Positions 17,693-27,913 of a stretch of DNA of 64,000 nt are shown here, piece after piece. The notes beneath the pieces are model-generated. The model ran no database searches, was not told the origin of the DNA, and was given only the letters and a program-made list of their open reading frames with translations. This DNA is from Natrinema caseinilyticum (GTDB taxonomy: Archaea > Halobacteriota > Halobacteria > Halobacteriales > Natrialbaceae), in NCBI RefSeq assembly GCF_024227435.1, contig NZ_CP100445.1, forward strand, positions 806,001 to 870,000, read 5' to 3'. Made by a program: the position numbers and the translations under genes. Within the stretch, counting starts at the first letter, position 1. Every line of letters begins with the position of its first letter.

Positions 17693-17831
17693 CCGGTCGT
17701 CCTCGACCGGCAAACGACATATTCGAAGGAAGGATTGGTTTACGCGGGTTCCAGGGGCTACCGTGGCGCCTCGAGTCGACATCCCTTCTTGACAAGGGTT
17801 ATACGCGACCACCCCCAAACGGCGAATTAAG

Positions 17832-19736
17832 ATGACGCGTGACTCCGCCGGGGAACCCGGCGCAGACGACGGGGATTCCGTCGTCTACGATCTCGCCCCC
17901 GATTGTACCGCTGAAGACGTCGAACAGGGCCATCCCTATCTCTCCGAAATAAACGGTATCGTCGACTATGGTGTCTTCGTCGATCTCTCCGACTCGGTTT
18001 CCGGTCTCGTCCACGAATCCGTCCTCACTGGAACGTACGGCGTCGGTGACGAACTCGTCGTCGAACTCGAGAGCGTCCGCGAAAACGGAGACATGGCTTT
18101 CGAACCGGTCGACATCGACGAGTACGAACTCGAGGAAGTCGGTCACGATTACTCGCTGACCGGCACCCACCGCCTCGAGAGCAACCTCGGCGAGCAAATC
18201 CACGTCGAAGGAGAAGTCACGCAGGTCAAACAGACCGGCGGTCCGACGATCTTCCACGTCGCCGACGAGAACGGCGTCGTTCCATGCGCCGCCTTCGAAG
18301 AGGCGGGCGTCCGCGCGTACCCGACGATCGAGGTCGGCGACATCGTCCGCGTGACGGGGATGCCGGAACATCGTGAAGGGTCGGTACAGATCGAAGTCGA
18401 CGGCCTCTCGAAGCTCGAAGGCGAGGACGCCGACGAAGCCCGCGAACGCCTCGACGAGGCGCTCGAGGCCCGCGCCGAACCCCACGACGTCGCGCCGCTG
18501 ATCGACTGGCCGGCCTTCGAAAAGCTCCGCCCGAACATAGAGGAAGTCGCCCGATTGCTCCGCCGGACCGTCCTCGAGGGACGCCCGATTCGGGTGCGCC
18601 ACCACGCAGACGGCGACGGAATGTGCGCCGCCGTCCCCGTCCAGATCGCGCTGGAGCGGTTCATCGCCGACGTCCACGAGGACGAAGACGCACCGCGCCA
18701 CCTCATCAAGCGGCTTCCGGCGAAGGCACCGTTCTACGAAATGGAGGACGCGACGCGGGATCTCAACTTCGCGCTCGAGGACCGCGAGAAACACGGCCAG
18801 CAACTCCCGCTGTTGCTCATGCTTGACAACGGCTCGACGGCGGAGGACGTTCCGGCCTACGAGACCCTGGCCCACTACGACATTCCGATCGTCGCGATCG
18901 ACCACCATCACCCCGACCCAGAGGCGGTGGGCGACCTGCTCGACGCCCACGTGAACCCGTACCTCCACGACGAGGATTACCGGATCACGACCGGGATGCT
19001 CTGTGTGGAGCTCGCACGGATGATCTATCCGAACCTCACCGATGAACTCCGCCACATTCCAGCCGTCGCAGGCCTCTCGGACCGCTCGAAGGCCGACGCG
19101 ATGGACGACTACGTCGAACTCGCCGCCGACGAAGGCTACGACGAAGATCGACTGCAGGACGTCAGCGAGGCGCTCGATTACGCCGCCTTCTGGCTGCGAT
19201 ACAACTCCGGCGATCAGCTGATTCAGGACCTGCTCGAACTCGACAGCGACGACGAAGCGCGCCATCGCGAACTCGTCACGTTCTTCGCCGACCGCGCCCG
19301 CGAGGAAGTCGACGAGCAACTCGAGGCCGCGATGCCTCATCTCGAACACGAGACGCTGGACAACGGGGCACACCTCTACCGGATCGACGTCGAGAACTAC
19401 GCTCACCGATTTACCTACCCCGCACCGGGGAAGACCACCGGCGAAATCCACGACCGCAAAATCGAGGAGACGGGCGACCCGGTCATCACGGTCGGGTACG
19501 GCCCGGACTTCGCCGTGTTACGGAGCGATGGCGTCCGACTCGACATCCCCACGATGGTCTCCGAACTCGAGGCCGAAATCGCAGGCGGTGGCGTCTCCGG
19601 CGGCGGCCACCTCGTCGTCGGGTCGATCAAGTTCGTCAGCGGCAAGCGCGAGGAGGTCATCGACGCCCTGGTCGAGAAGATGGCCGAAGCAGACATCGAC
19701 GAAGCCCTCTCGAGTGCCGCACCGATCGACGACTGA
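17832..19736 (+). CDS. DHH-family phosphoesterase with S1 and OB domains (archaeal RecJ/GAN type)
   Basis: The 634-residue protein has an S1-like RNA-binding domain (GIVDYGVFVDLSDSVSGLVH, residues 38-90) and an OB fold of the tRNA-anticodon type (IHVEGEVTQVKQTGG, about 120-190). A DHH core follows with RHHADGDGMCA, LLMLDNGST and AIDHHHPDPE, then a DHHA1 domain ending GGGVSGGGHLVVG. The DHH motifs bind manganese and hydrolyse phosphodiesters. Haloarchaeal homologues are RecJ-like exonucleases used in repair or RNA turnover. A TATA-like GGTTATACG lies about 31 bases before the ATG. Confidence 0.88.
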   Translation: MTRDSAGEPGADDGDSVVYDLAPDCTAEDVEQGHPYLSEINGIVDYGVFVDLSDSVSGLVHESVLTGTYGVGDELVVELESVRENGDMAFEPVDIDEYELEEVGHDYSLTGTHRLESNLGEQIHVEGEVTQVKQTGGPTIFHVADENGVVPCAAFEEAGVRAYPTIEVGDIVRVTGMPEHREGSVQIEVDGLSKLEGEDADEARERLDEALEARAEPHDVAPLIDWPAFEKLRPNIEEVARLLRRTVLEGRPIRVRHHADGDGMCAAVPVQIALERFIADVHEDEDAPRHLIKRLPAKAPFYEMEDATRDLNFALEDREKHGQQLPLLLMLDNGSTAEDVPAYETLAHYDIPIVAIDHHHPDPEAVGDLLDAHVNPYLHDEDYRITTGMLCVELARMIYPNLTDELRHIPAVAGLSDRSKADAMDDYVELAADEGYDEDRLQDVSEALDYAAFWLRYNSGDQLIQDLLELDSDDEARHRELVTFFADRAREEVDEQLEAAMPHLEHETLDNGAHLYRIDVENYAHRFTYPAPGKTTGEIHDRKIEETGDPVITVGYGPDFAVLRSDGVRLDIPTMVSELEAEIAGGGVSGGGHLVVGSIKFVSGKREEVIDALVEKMAEADIDEALSSAAPIDD

Positions 19737-19931
19737 AAGCTGCCAGCCACCAGCCCACCTGTCGCGGGCGGTTTCGGGCCTCTTTTCGTCGAAGCGCTGG
19801 ACCCGTGGCGGGAAACGGTAATTCGGCCGTCCAGTTGCTCCCCGTGAGCCAGTTCAGTCGGACGGCTGCCGTCTCACGCGGGCAAACGCGGATATCGCGA
19901 CGAAATTTCCCACCCGTTCCCAGCTAGTCAT

Positions 19932-19942
19932 AACTATATTTA
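19932..19942 (+). promoter_or_regulatory. Probable promoter of the GH97 gene
   Basis: AACTATATTTA stands out in an AT-rich patch (19922-19960). The predicted transcript start is near 19964, and a GCGGAGAGG purine stretch precedes the ATG at 19985. Confidence 0.45.
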
Positions 19943-19984
19943 GTAGTAAATTTTTAGTGCAAGGGCGGAGAGGCACTTTCTGAA

Positions 19985-22900
19985 ATGATTGATGAATATT
20001 CTCAACAAACATTCGAGGGGTATCGACGGCGGGGACTGCTTGGCGGCGCGGCGTCGCTCGTTGCGGCGGCGGCGTACTCGTTGACCATCTCGGCGGACCG
20101 GGCATCGCCGGTCGGTGCGGGTGACGATTCGGCGTCCCAAACGGTTTCGTCACCGGACGGAAGCGTAACCGTGACTATCGACGTCGTCGACGGGAGGCCG
20201 ACGTACAGCGTCTCGTTCGAGGAGAAAACTGTTATCGACGCCTCGCACATCGGATTCGAGTTCCAGAACCAGCCTGCGTTCGGCGTCGGAAGCGACGCGC
20301 CGACCGTGACCGTCACTGGGAGCGAACGGAGGACCGTCGATACGACGTGGGAACCGGTCTGGGATCGGTACGACGAGATCCGAGAACGCTACGCGGAGCT
20401 CCGACTCGGACTCGAGGAGACCGACGGGCAGGGTCGGGGCGGCACCTTGGAGATACGGGTGTTCGACGACGGTCTCGGGTTCCGGTTCCTCTTCGACGAG
20501 CGCTTCGGCGATCCGTTCGTCGTCACCTCCGAGCGGACCGAATACGCCTTCGCAGACGATTACGAATCGTGGTGGATTCCGAACGATTACAACAACTTCG
20601 AGGTCGAGTACGAGCAGACCTCGCTTTCGGAAATCGGATCCACGCTCGAGACGGATATGGGCGGCGCGTTCGACGGCGTCCACACGCCGATGACGATGCG
20701 AACCGGCGACGATCACTACGTCAGCGTTCACGAGGCGAACCTCGACGATTACGCGTCGCTCGCGATCGCGCCGCAGGAGAGCGGTGACACCGACTTCGAG
20801 TCGACGCTCGCCCCGCTCCCGGACGGGACGAAAGTATCCGCGTCAGCACCGCACGTAACGCCGTGGCGGACGATCCAACTCGGCAGGCGGCCGGGCGAAC
20901 TCGTCGAATCGAATCTCGTCGTCAACCTCAACGACGATCACAGCGACGACGTGTTCGTCCAGGGGACTGACTGGATCCAGCCCCAGAAGTTCATCGGGGT
21001 CTGGTGGCTGATGATCACCGGTCGCGCCGACTGGGAGTATCGGGGCCCTCAGACCGGCAACCACGGTGCACAGACCGGGCGCGCGAAGCAGTACATGCAC
21101 TTCGCGAGCGAACACGACATTCCCGGCGTGCTCGTCGAGGGCTGGAACACAGGGTGGTCGAGCTACCCGGGCGATGGCAGCGAGTTAGACTTCACGAAAT
21201 CGTATCCCGACTTCGACCTCGAGCGCGTGACCAGCTACGGCCCGAGCCTCGAGCCGCCGACCCAGATGACGATGCACAACGAGACGGCGGGGGATTTCAA
21301 AAATTACGAGTCACAGCTCGACGACGCCTTCGACCTGTACGACGATCTCGGCATTCGGACGATCAAGAACGGCTTCGTCTCCGACAACGGGAACATGGCT
21401 GGGGAGGGGCACAATCATCACAATCAGGTGCTCGTCAACCACCACACGCTGGTCGCGGAGACGGCCGCGGCCAATCGGCAGATGCTGGATATGCACGAGC
21501 CGATCCACCCGACTGGCCGCCGTCGTACGTACCCCAACCTGATGACCCGCGAAGGCGTGAAAGGCCAGGAGTACGATGCGTTCGGCGAGGTTAGCCCCTC
21601 CCACCACGTCACGTTCCCGTTCACGCGCATGCTCGGTGGCCCAGTCGAGTACACCCCGGGGATCTTCGACATGGACTCCGGTTCCGGCGGCATCGAGACG
21701 ACGCGTGCGAAGCAACTCGCGATGTACCCGACCTACTTCAGCGGCCTCCAGATGGTCGCGGATCTCCCGCGTTCGTACCTGGCAGACCAGCCCGCGACGC
21801 TGCGAGTCGGTGCGGTCGCCCAGGCCGAACACGCCGACCTCGACGGATTCGATACCAGGTCGGAGTGGGCCAACGCGCAGGGTGAGCGTACGTCCCGTTC
21901 GCCGCCACCAGCGTCGACAGTGGTTCGACGGCCACGTGGTCCGTCGAGAACGTCACTGTCGGCGAGTACGCCGTCCACTTCCGGGTCGCCAACTACGAGG
22001 CGGGCAACGGACTCGACGACGGCGTGAACGCGACGGCAACCCTCCAGGTCGACGGTGAGCCGGTCGAACAGCTATCGATGCCGGGAACCGAGTACTGGGA
22101 CGTCTGGACGACGACGACGACGACCGTCTCGCTCGAGGACGACGATACGGAACTCGGAATAGCCCTGACGGGCGAGGACACGGGCGGGTTCAATCTCGAT
22201 GCGATCGCCGTCACGGAGTCCGGACGGTCGATGCCCGAGCCGGACGAACCGCCGATCACGGGGCCGACGGCCCCCGAGTTCCAGTTCATCGAAGACGTCC
22301 CGGCCGCGGGCTGGGACGACACGCGCGTCCTGGACTCGTCGATCGGTGAGTACACGATCATCGCTCGGAAGAAAGACGACGAGTGGTACGTCGGCGCGAT
22401 GACCGACGAGAGCGGGCGCGCACTCGAGGTGCCACTGGATTTCCTCGACGACGCGCCCGGCAACGGCCGCGGCGGGAATGGGAACCGTGACCGAGATCGG
22501 GACCGGGACCGGGATCGTGATCAAAACCGTGACCGGGATCGCAACCGTGACCGAAACCGGGACCGGGATCGCAACCGGAACGGAAATACGAGTATCGAGT
22601 CCCAGTGGGGCCACACAAACCGCGACGACCGGTGCCCGGGGAACGGTCACGGACCCGTCAACGATCAAGGGCCCGGCAACGGCCAGAGACCCGACGATGG
22701 CCAGAATCCCGGCAAGGGCCGGACGAACGGTCAGTACGTTGCGGAGATCTACTCCGATGGCATCGACGCGGACTACGACGACGATCTCGAGGACGTTCGA
22801 ATCGACGAGACGATCGTCGACACGTCCACGACGCTGCTGGTGTCGATGGTCGGATCCGGTGGAACCGCCGTTCGTCTCCGCCCGGCGACGCGAGAGGACA

Positions 22901-23910
22901 GAGAATCGCTGCCGCGGTACGACCGTCCATCACAGGAGATCGACGTGTCGATCGGCGGAGAAACGTTCGTTCGGGAGCCGTTCATCTCCGCGACCGGCTC
23001 CAACGACGGCGACTACATCGGCGGGACGACCGTGGAGGTCGTCGTCGATGGTGACCTCGTCGATTCGGAAAACGTTCGGATCGCACCGGGCGCGAGCGAC
23101 CAGCAGTTCACGTTCGGGTCGACGATCGACACCCCGGGAACCTACCACGTGCTCGTCCGAACGTCGGACGGAGACGTTCTCACCAACCGAATGGTGACGG
23201 TGAAACCACCCGAAACCGTCGCCTCGTTCGCCGATCCGAGCGGCGACGATCACGGACCCGGCGGATACACGTATCCCACCGCCGACGCGTTCCCGGAGGG
23301 CGTCTTCGACCTCCGGTCCTTCGAGGTGACGCGGACCGACAGCAGCGTTCAGTTCACCGTCTCGGTCGAAACCCTGAACAACGGGTTCGGGAGCGATCGA
23401 GGCTTCTCGCCGCACATGTTCGTGCTGTACCTCCGCGACCCGACCGCCGACGGCGGCACCACCACCGAGGTCGGCGACCTCGGACTGGCCGCGGACTTCG
23501 ACTCGGCGTGGCACTACCGCCTCGAGATCAGCGGCTTCACGAAGAGCGCCGTCGACGCCAGTGGCAATCCGCTCACCGACGCCAACGGAAACGCGATCGC
23601 CGTCCGCGAGGAGGTCGATCCCGACGCCAATGCCGTCTCGCTGTCCGTGGATCGGACCGCCTTCGGCGGGACAGATATTTCGGACCTCGAAGTCGTGGCG
23701 ATGCTGCAGTCCGAAGACCGGGGGACGCTCCGACCGGTCGCCGAAGCCGCCGAAAAATACGCGTTCGGTGGTGCAAAGGCTGGTGCGGCCGACAACGCGC
23801 CTCGCGTCATGGACCTGGTGACTCCCGGTGACGTCAGCCAGGCGGAGGCGCTATCGTACTCGGCTGACGAACGAGCGACGCTGCCGTTCGTCCCGCTTTC
23901 CAACGGCTAG
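19985..23910 (+). pseudogene. Large Tat-secreted GH97 glycoside hydrolase with glucodextranase-type C domain, one frameshift
   Basis: A Tat signal (RRRGLLGGAASLVAAAAYSL) leads into a GH97 N domain and catalytic barrel with TIKNGFVSD, MHNETAGDF and DMHEPIHPTGRRRTYPNLM. At about 21886 the frame breaks after SEWANAQG. Adding one G gives EAYVPFAATSVDSGS and a continuous frame to 23910, about 1307 residues in all. The second part finishes the GH97 C domain (VLDSSIGEYTIIARKKDDEW). An Arg-Asp low-complexity stretch follows (22486-22590), then a Pro/Gly/Asn linker. A beta domain and a glucodextranase-like C module close the protein (FADPSGDDHGPGGYTYPTAD, GFSPHMFVLYLRDP). It should act outside the cell on alpha-glucans. 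Confidence 0.8.
22486..22590 (+). repeat. Six-base coding repeat (Arg-Asp dipeptides) in the GH97 gene
   Basis: GACCGN-type hexamers repeat about 15 times and encode alternating Asp-Arg with occasional Asn. This is a slippage-prone, highly charged linker between the GH97 domain and the C-terminal modules. Confidence 0.85.
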
Positions 23911-24066
23911 AGTAGTCGTCGAAACGATTCACCCATCGCTCGCCGGACGGCGAGCGGGGTGTGCACTGACTTTCAACGACTACTGTATTGGCGTTCCGAA
24001 CCCGAACTGCAGGGTCGAACGGCAGTGCGAGACGATTCCTCCCCGCGTTCGACGGTTGTAACGGTA

Positions 24067-24390
24067 TCAAAACTGGTAACGCCGCTCGTCGTCCATCGTC
24101 GGATACTGGTCCGCCCCGGTCATCTCTTCGAAGGTCATCCCGGAGAGGTATTCGTCGTAGGTCACGTCGTAGGCCGTCCGGAGCTGGAAATCGAGCTTGC
24201 CGGTGTCGACGGTCGACTGGAAGAGCATGTGTATCGCCCGACGGACGAGTTCGTCGGTCTCCTCGGGTTCGAGTGCCGTCTCGAGCAAGGCGAGTTCGGT
24301 GCGCGTCTCGCGATCGAGGGAGACGGACAGTTCGTCGCCGATATCCGAATACGATTCCGTGACGTCGTCGGTGAGACCGTCGAGGCTCAT
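24067..24390 (-). CDS. Conserved haloarchaeal protein of unknown function
   Basis: The 107-residue acidic protein starts MSLDGLTDDVTESYSDIGD. It has a helical middle (TELALLETALEPEETDELVR and RAIHMLFQSTVDTGKLDF) and ends GADQYPTMDDERRYQF. I recognise it as widely conserved in haloarchaea but unnamed. The ATG at 24390 is chosen because the in-frame extension to 24492 is Arg-rich and unlike the rest. It is followed by the zinc-ribbon membrane gene upstream on the same strand. Confidence 0.72.
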   Translation of the reverse strand: MSLDGLTDDVTESYSDIGDELSVSLDRETRTELALLETALEPEETDELVRRAIHMLFQSTVDTGKLDFQLRTAYDVTYDEYLSGMTFEEMTGADQYPTMDDERRYQF

Positions 24391-24488
24391 ACGAGAGGGG
24401 ACTCGAGCGCGCCGGATAGGCCTTTCTTGTCGCGTCGACGGGAGTCGGAGATCGAACCGACGGTCGTTCGGCCCACCGCCGCACCGGT

Positions 24489-24758
24489 TCACCGATCGGC
24501 GCCGCAGTACTCACACGCGTCAGCGTCGGCGTCGATTCGCGCGCCGCAGTTCTCGCAATTCGTCCGTTCCAGGCGGTTTGCCGGGTCGAACTCTGCGGAT
24601 TCTCGCACGGTAACGACGACTCCGATCACGACGACCGAGCCGCCGAGGGCCGTCCATCCGAGGGGGCCGATCGAGAGATAAAACAGGATCACGAACGGTG
24701 CGGCGACGAGCGCGAAGCCGAGGGCGACGAGTTTCGGATCGAGCGACTGCGAGCCCAT
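24489..24758 (-). CDS. Small membrane protein with C-terminal zinc ribbon
   Basis: The roughly 89-residue protein starts MGSQSLDPKLVALG (24758). Two adjacent membrane segments (ALGFALVAAPFVILFYLSI and GWTALGGSVVVIGVVVTV) are followed by a cytoplasmic ribbon with NCENCGARI and ACEYCGADR. Function is unknown. It lies back to back with mutY, leaving less than 100 bases for both promoters. Confidence 0.7.
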   Translation of the reverse strand: MGSQSLDPKLVALGFALVAAPFVILFYLSIGPLGWTALGGSVVVIGVVVTVRESAEFDPANRLERTNCENCGARIDADADACEYCGADR

Positions 24759-24853
24759 GGCGGCGAATCGACGGAGTCGCGTGAAAAAATGCGACGGGAT
24801 CGCGCGACGATGGACCAGCACTCATAAACCCGCCGCTTCCCTACGCCCCGCCG

Positions 24854-25777
24854 ATGACAGCAGAGGCCCGGGAGTGGGCGTTGCCCGACGACAGCGAGAC
24901 CGTCCGCGACGCGCTCATCGCGTGGTACGAAGCCGACCACCGCGAGTTTCCCTGGCGACGAACGGACGATCCGTACGCGATTCTGGTCAGCGAGGTGATG
25001 AGCCAGCAAACCCAGCTCGGCCGGGTCGTCGAGGCCTGGAAGGAATTCCTCGAGCGCTGGCCGACGACCGCCGACCTGGCCGCGGCCGACCGAGCGGCAG
25101 TCGTGGGGTTCTGGTCCGATCACAGTCTCGGGTACAACAACCGGGCGAAATACCTGCACGAGGCGGCCCAACAGGTCGAAACGGCGTACGACGGCGACGT
25201 TCCCGAATCGCCCGCGGAACTGCAGGAACTGATGGGGGTCGGTCCGTACACGGCCAACGCGGTGGCGAGTTTCGCGTTCAACGACGGCGACGCGGTCGTC
25301 GATACGAACGTCAAGCGAGTGCTCTATCGCGCCTTCGACGTCCCCGACGACGATTCGGCGTTCGAAACTGCCGCGCGCGAACTCATGCCCGACGATCGGT
25401 CTCGAGTCTGGAACAACGCGATCATGGAACTGGGAGGGGTCGCCTGCGAACGGACTCCGCGCTGCGACGAGGCCGGCTGTCCGTGGCGTGAGTGGTGTAC
25501 GGCGTATGCGAGCGGCGACTTCACCGCTCCGGACGTCCCCAGCCAACCGAGTTTCGAGGGGAGTCGTCGACAGTTCCGCGGCCGCGTGATCGCGACGCTG
25601 CGAGAGTACGAGGCCCTCGAACTCGATACGCTGGGCCACCGCATTCGCGTCGACTACGCCCCCGACGGCGAGTACGGCCGCGAGTGGCTCCACGAATTGC
25701 TGACCGACCTCGAGTCGGACGGGTTAGTCGAACTCGACAGAAACGACGACGCGTTCACCGTTCGACTGAAGCAGTGA
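24854..25777 (+). CDS. mutY: A/G-specific adenine DNA glycosylase (MutY)
   Basis: The 307-residue protein has the catalytic EVMSQQTQ, the helix-hairpin-helix LMGVGPYTANAVASFAF and the Asp of VVDTNVKRVLYRAF. It excises adenine mispaired with 8-oxoguanine. The four iron-sulphur cysteines are spaced C-x5-C-x4-C-x5-C (ACERTPRCDEAGCPWREWC), not the bacterial C-x6-C-x2-C-x5-C. The C terminus (RQFRGRVIATLREYEAL to the end) looks like a winged helix rather than the bacterial Nudix-like domain. The start at MTAEAREWALPDD directly precedes the conserved core. Confidence 0.9.
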   Translation: MTAEAREWALPDDSETVRDALIAWYEADHREFPWRRTDDPYAILVSEVMSQQTQLGRVVEAWKEFLERWPTTADLAAADRAAVVGFWSDHSLGYNNRAKYLHEAAQQVETAYDGDVPESPAELQELMGVGPYTANAVASFAFNDGDAVVDTNVKRVLYRAFDVPDDDSAFETAARELMPDDRSRVWNNAIMELGGVACERTPRCDEAGCPWREWCTAYASGDFTAPDVPSQPSFEGSRRQFRGRVIATLREYEALELDTLGHRIRVDYAPDGEYGREWLHELLTDLESDGLVELDRNDDAFTVRLKQ

Positions 25778-26201
25778 CCGAATTTGTCGGCCCGCTGCCA
25801 ATCCGTCCCCTTCGGATGGCAGTTATCGCGACGGGGGCCGAACCGTCGAAATCGACAGCCAGTGACTGACGTCGTGCATTCCCTGTTGCCAAATTGCCAG
25901 ACGTTGGCCAAGTAAACCATCGACGGCATTACTACTTGTAGCTGCTCGGCAATTGCATGAACTGAGAACGGTCGAAGTCGGTAGCTGCGCTCGGCGGGTG
26001 TCGGCTCGCACCCCCTCTCACGGTCCTGGCCGGTGAGCCACGATCCGAACGACCGTCCCCAAACATCGGGCTGAAACGGATCGGGACCGTCACGTTACCG
26101 AGGGTGACACTCTCGGGAGAGAGACAGTCAGCGGAGTTGGGTGGCGGGAAAGGCTACCGGTAACCAAATCCGTCTATACGTCTTTGTGGTGGTCTTCGGT
26201 G
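25778..26201. other. Intergenic stretch after mutY
   Basis: Over 400 bases with moderate AT content and no ORF that resembles a protein family. Only generic short ORFs are seen on both strands, and no repeat was found. It should include the promoter of the regulator at 26202. Confidence 0.4.
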
Positions 26202-26900
26202 ATGACCACAGTCGTCGAACTCGAGATTCCGGCCGATCGGCTCGGACTCTCCCGGACGTTCGATCGAGTATCGACGTTCCAGTTCCAGGTCGGTGGAATG
26301 ATCGGTGGCTCTCCGCCCCTCGTCTGGGCGGGGGGACCGGATTGTACGACCGTCACGACGGCGCTCGAGTCGGACCCGTCTGTAGAGGTGATCGCGAGCG
26401 TCGCCGACGACAGCGCGGGATCGACGGCGGACGACGACGTCGGTGCCATGCCGAGCGATCGCTGGTTGTTCCGACTCGAATTCGGAGACGGAGTGAAACT
26501 GTTCGAACAGATCGTCACGGAAAACGACGGCGCCATCCTGACGGCACAGGGTCGCGACGATCGGTGGATGTTGAAGTTGCTCTTTCACGATCGGGAGTCC
26601 ATCTCGGCGTGTCACGACCTCCTCGAGCAGTACGAATTCAGGGTCAACGTCACCCGGATAAGTGGGGTCGACGATCTGGCGACGGCGCGAACTCCGCTGA
26701 CCGAAACGCAGTACGAAACGATCTGTAAGGCGCACGAATTGGGGTATTTCGACGTTCCGAGGGGAGTCACGCTCAAAGAGTTGGCCGCGGAACTGGACAT
26801 TTCCCACCAGGCGCTCTCCGAACGACTCCGCCGAAGTCACGCCGCACTCGTCAGCGCGGAGCTATCCGATCGAACCGCCCCGATGGAGATCGACCCCTGA
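26202..26900 (+). CDS. Bat-type HTH_10 transcription regulator
   Basis: The 232-residue protein starts MTTVVELEIPADRLGL, a strand common to Bat-like regulators. It has an N-terminal sensing half and a C-terminal helix-turn-helix: LTETQYETICKAHELGYFD, then LKELAAELDISHQALSERLR. Its layout is the same as that of the regulator at 8700-9359, but identity is low outside the HTH. An upstream ATG at 26184 is also in frame. Targets are unknown. Confidence 0.82.
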   Translation: MTTVVELEIPADRLGLSRTFDRVSTFQFQVGGMIGGSPPLVWAGGPDCTTVTTALESDPSVEVIASVADDSAGSTADDDVGAMPSDRWLFRLEFGDGVKLFEQIVTENDGAILTAQGRDDRWMLKLLFHDRESISACHDLLEQYEFRVNVTRISGVDDLATARTPLTETQYETICKAHELGYFDVPRGVTLKELAAELDISHQALSERLRRSHAALVSAELSDRTAPMEIDP

Positions 26901-27295
26901 CCGATCGGCCGACTCACCACTCCACTCGAGTTCGACGATGGGGTCGAATAACGAGACGGACAGTGGTCTCCGTCGCGACGAGACGACTCCCTCGCGCTCG
27001 ATCGGACGCTGCCGCACGATCGGTCCCATCAGCTCACGATAGTGTTTGGAATGAATACAATAGTCCGGCGTCGATACTGAGGGACCGGGACGCTACGACT
27101 GGCAACTGGTGGTGTGTCACACGATTTCAGCACTCATACTCCCTCGTTTCGGTTCATCTGGCTCTCTCGCGACCAGCGCTGACGAACCGCGTGAGCGACC
27201 GTTCACTCGTTCTCCGCGGCCACGCATCGTGTACGCCGTTCAATAAGTGCGTAGTTTTATCTGTCGGATTGGGTTATTGTCCGCAGTGAACGAAC
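26901..27295. other. Intergenic stretch between two regulators
   Basis: No family-like ORF, repeat or RNA gene is seen. A TATA-like GTAGTTTTATCTG at 27251-27263 probably serves the downstream winged-helix gene. Confidence 0.4.
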
Positions 27296-27886
27296 GTGCT
27301 CGGGCGCAGTCAAACTGATACCGTCGACGAAGCGTCTCGAGCGTCGGATGAAATCGAAACGCCGGCAGATCTCGACCTGGACGATATCTACCACATTCTG
27401 CAGACGAAACGCCGACGGGACGTTCTCCACTACCTCCGCGAGTCCGACGGACGGGTTCGACTCCGGGAACTCGCGGAACAGGTCGCCGCCTGGGAACAGG
27501 GAACGCCCGTCGACAACTTGAACTCGAGCGAACGCCAGCGCGTCTATATCTCGCTGTATCAATCACACCTTCCGAAACTCGACAATCACGGAATCGTCAA
27601 CTACGAGAAGGACCGCGGCTGGGTCGAATCGACACCGCTGACGTCACAACTCGATCCGTATCTGGATTTGTCGCGCGGGGACGACACGGCCGATCGGTGG
27701 CCGCTGTGGTACGCGGGCACGGTCGCCCTCTGTAGCATCTTTCTCGGTTCGATCGCGATGGGGCTCGTTCCGATCGACGGCCTTCTCGGAGGGACCGTCG
27801 TTCTCGGTGCGTTCGCGCTTCTGACCGGCGTCCACGCCTGGTCGACCGACGCGGCCTCGCTCGGTAACGCAGGCAAAAACGGGTAA
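27296..27886 (+). CDS. DUF7344-like winged-helix protein with C-terminal membrane segments
   Basis: The protein has 196 residues from a GTG start. Residues 30-110 are the winged helix: IYHILQTKRRRDVLHYLRES, LRELAEQVAAWEQGTPVDNL, YISLYQSHLPKLDNHGIVNY. Two membrane segments follow (WYAGTVALCSIFLGSIAMGL and LLGGTVVLGAFALLTGVHAW). The DNA-binding domain would face the cytoplasm and be tethered to the membrane, a layout repeated in reverse order at 29708. Function is unknown; membrane-linked transcription control is an inference. Confidence 0.75.
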   Translation: MLGRSQTDTVDEASRASDEIETPADLDLDDIYHILQTKRRRDVLHYLRESDGRVRLRELAEQVAAWEQGTPVDNLNSSERQRVYISLYQSHLPKLDNHGIVNYEKDRGWVESTPLTSQLDPYLDLSRGDDTADRWPLWYAGTVALCSIFLGSIAMGLVPIDGLLGGTVVLGAFALLTGVHAWSTDAASLGNAGKNG

Positions 27887-27913
27887 CGTCGAACGAAACG
27901 CCAGCGACGACCG

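Noticed and set aside
17799-19451. 550-codon minus-strand ORF antisense to the DHH phosphoesterase
   Set aside because: Val/Asp/Arg-rich with no recognisable domains; the sense gene has all family motifs.
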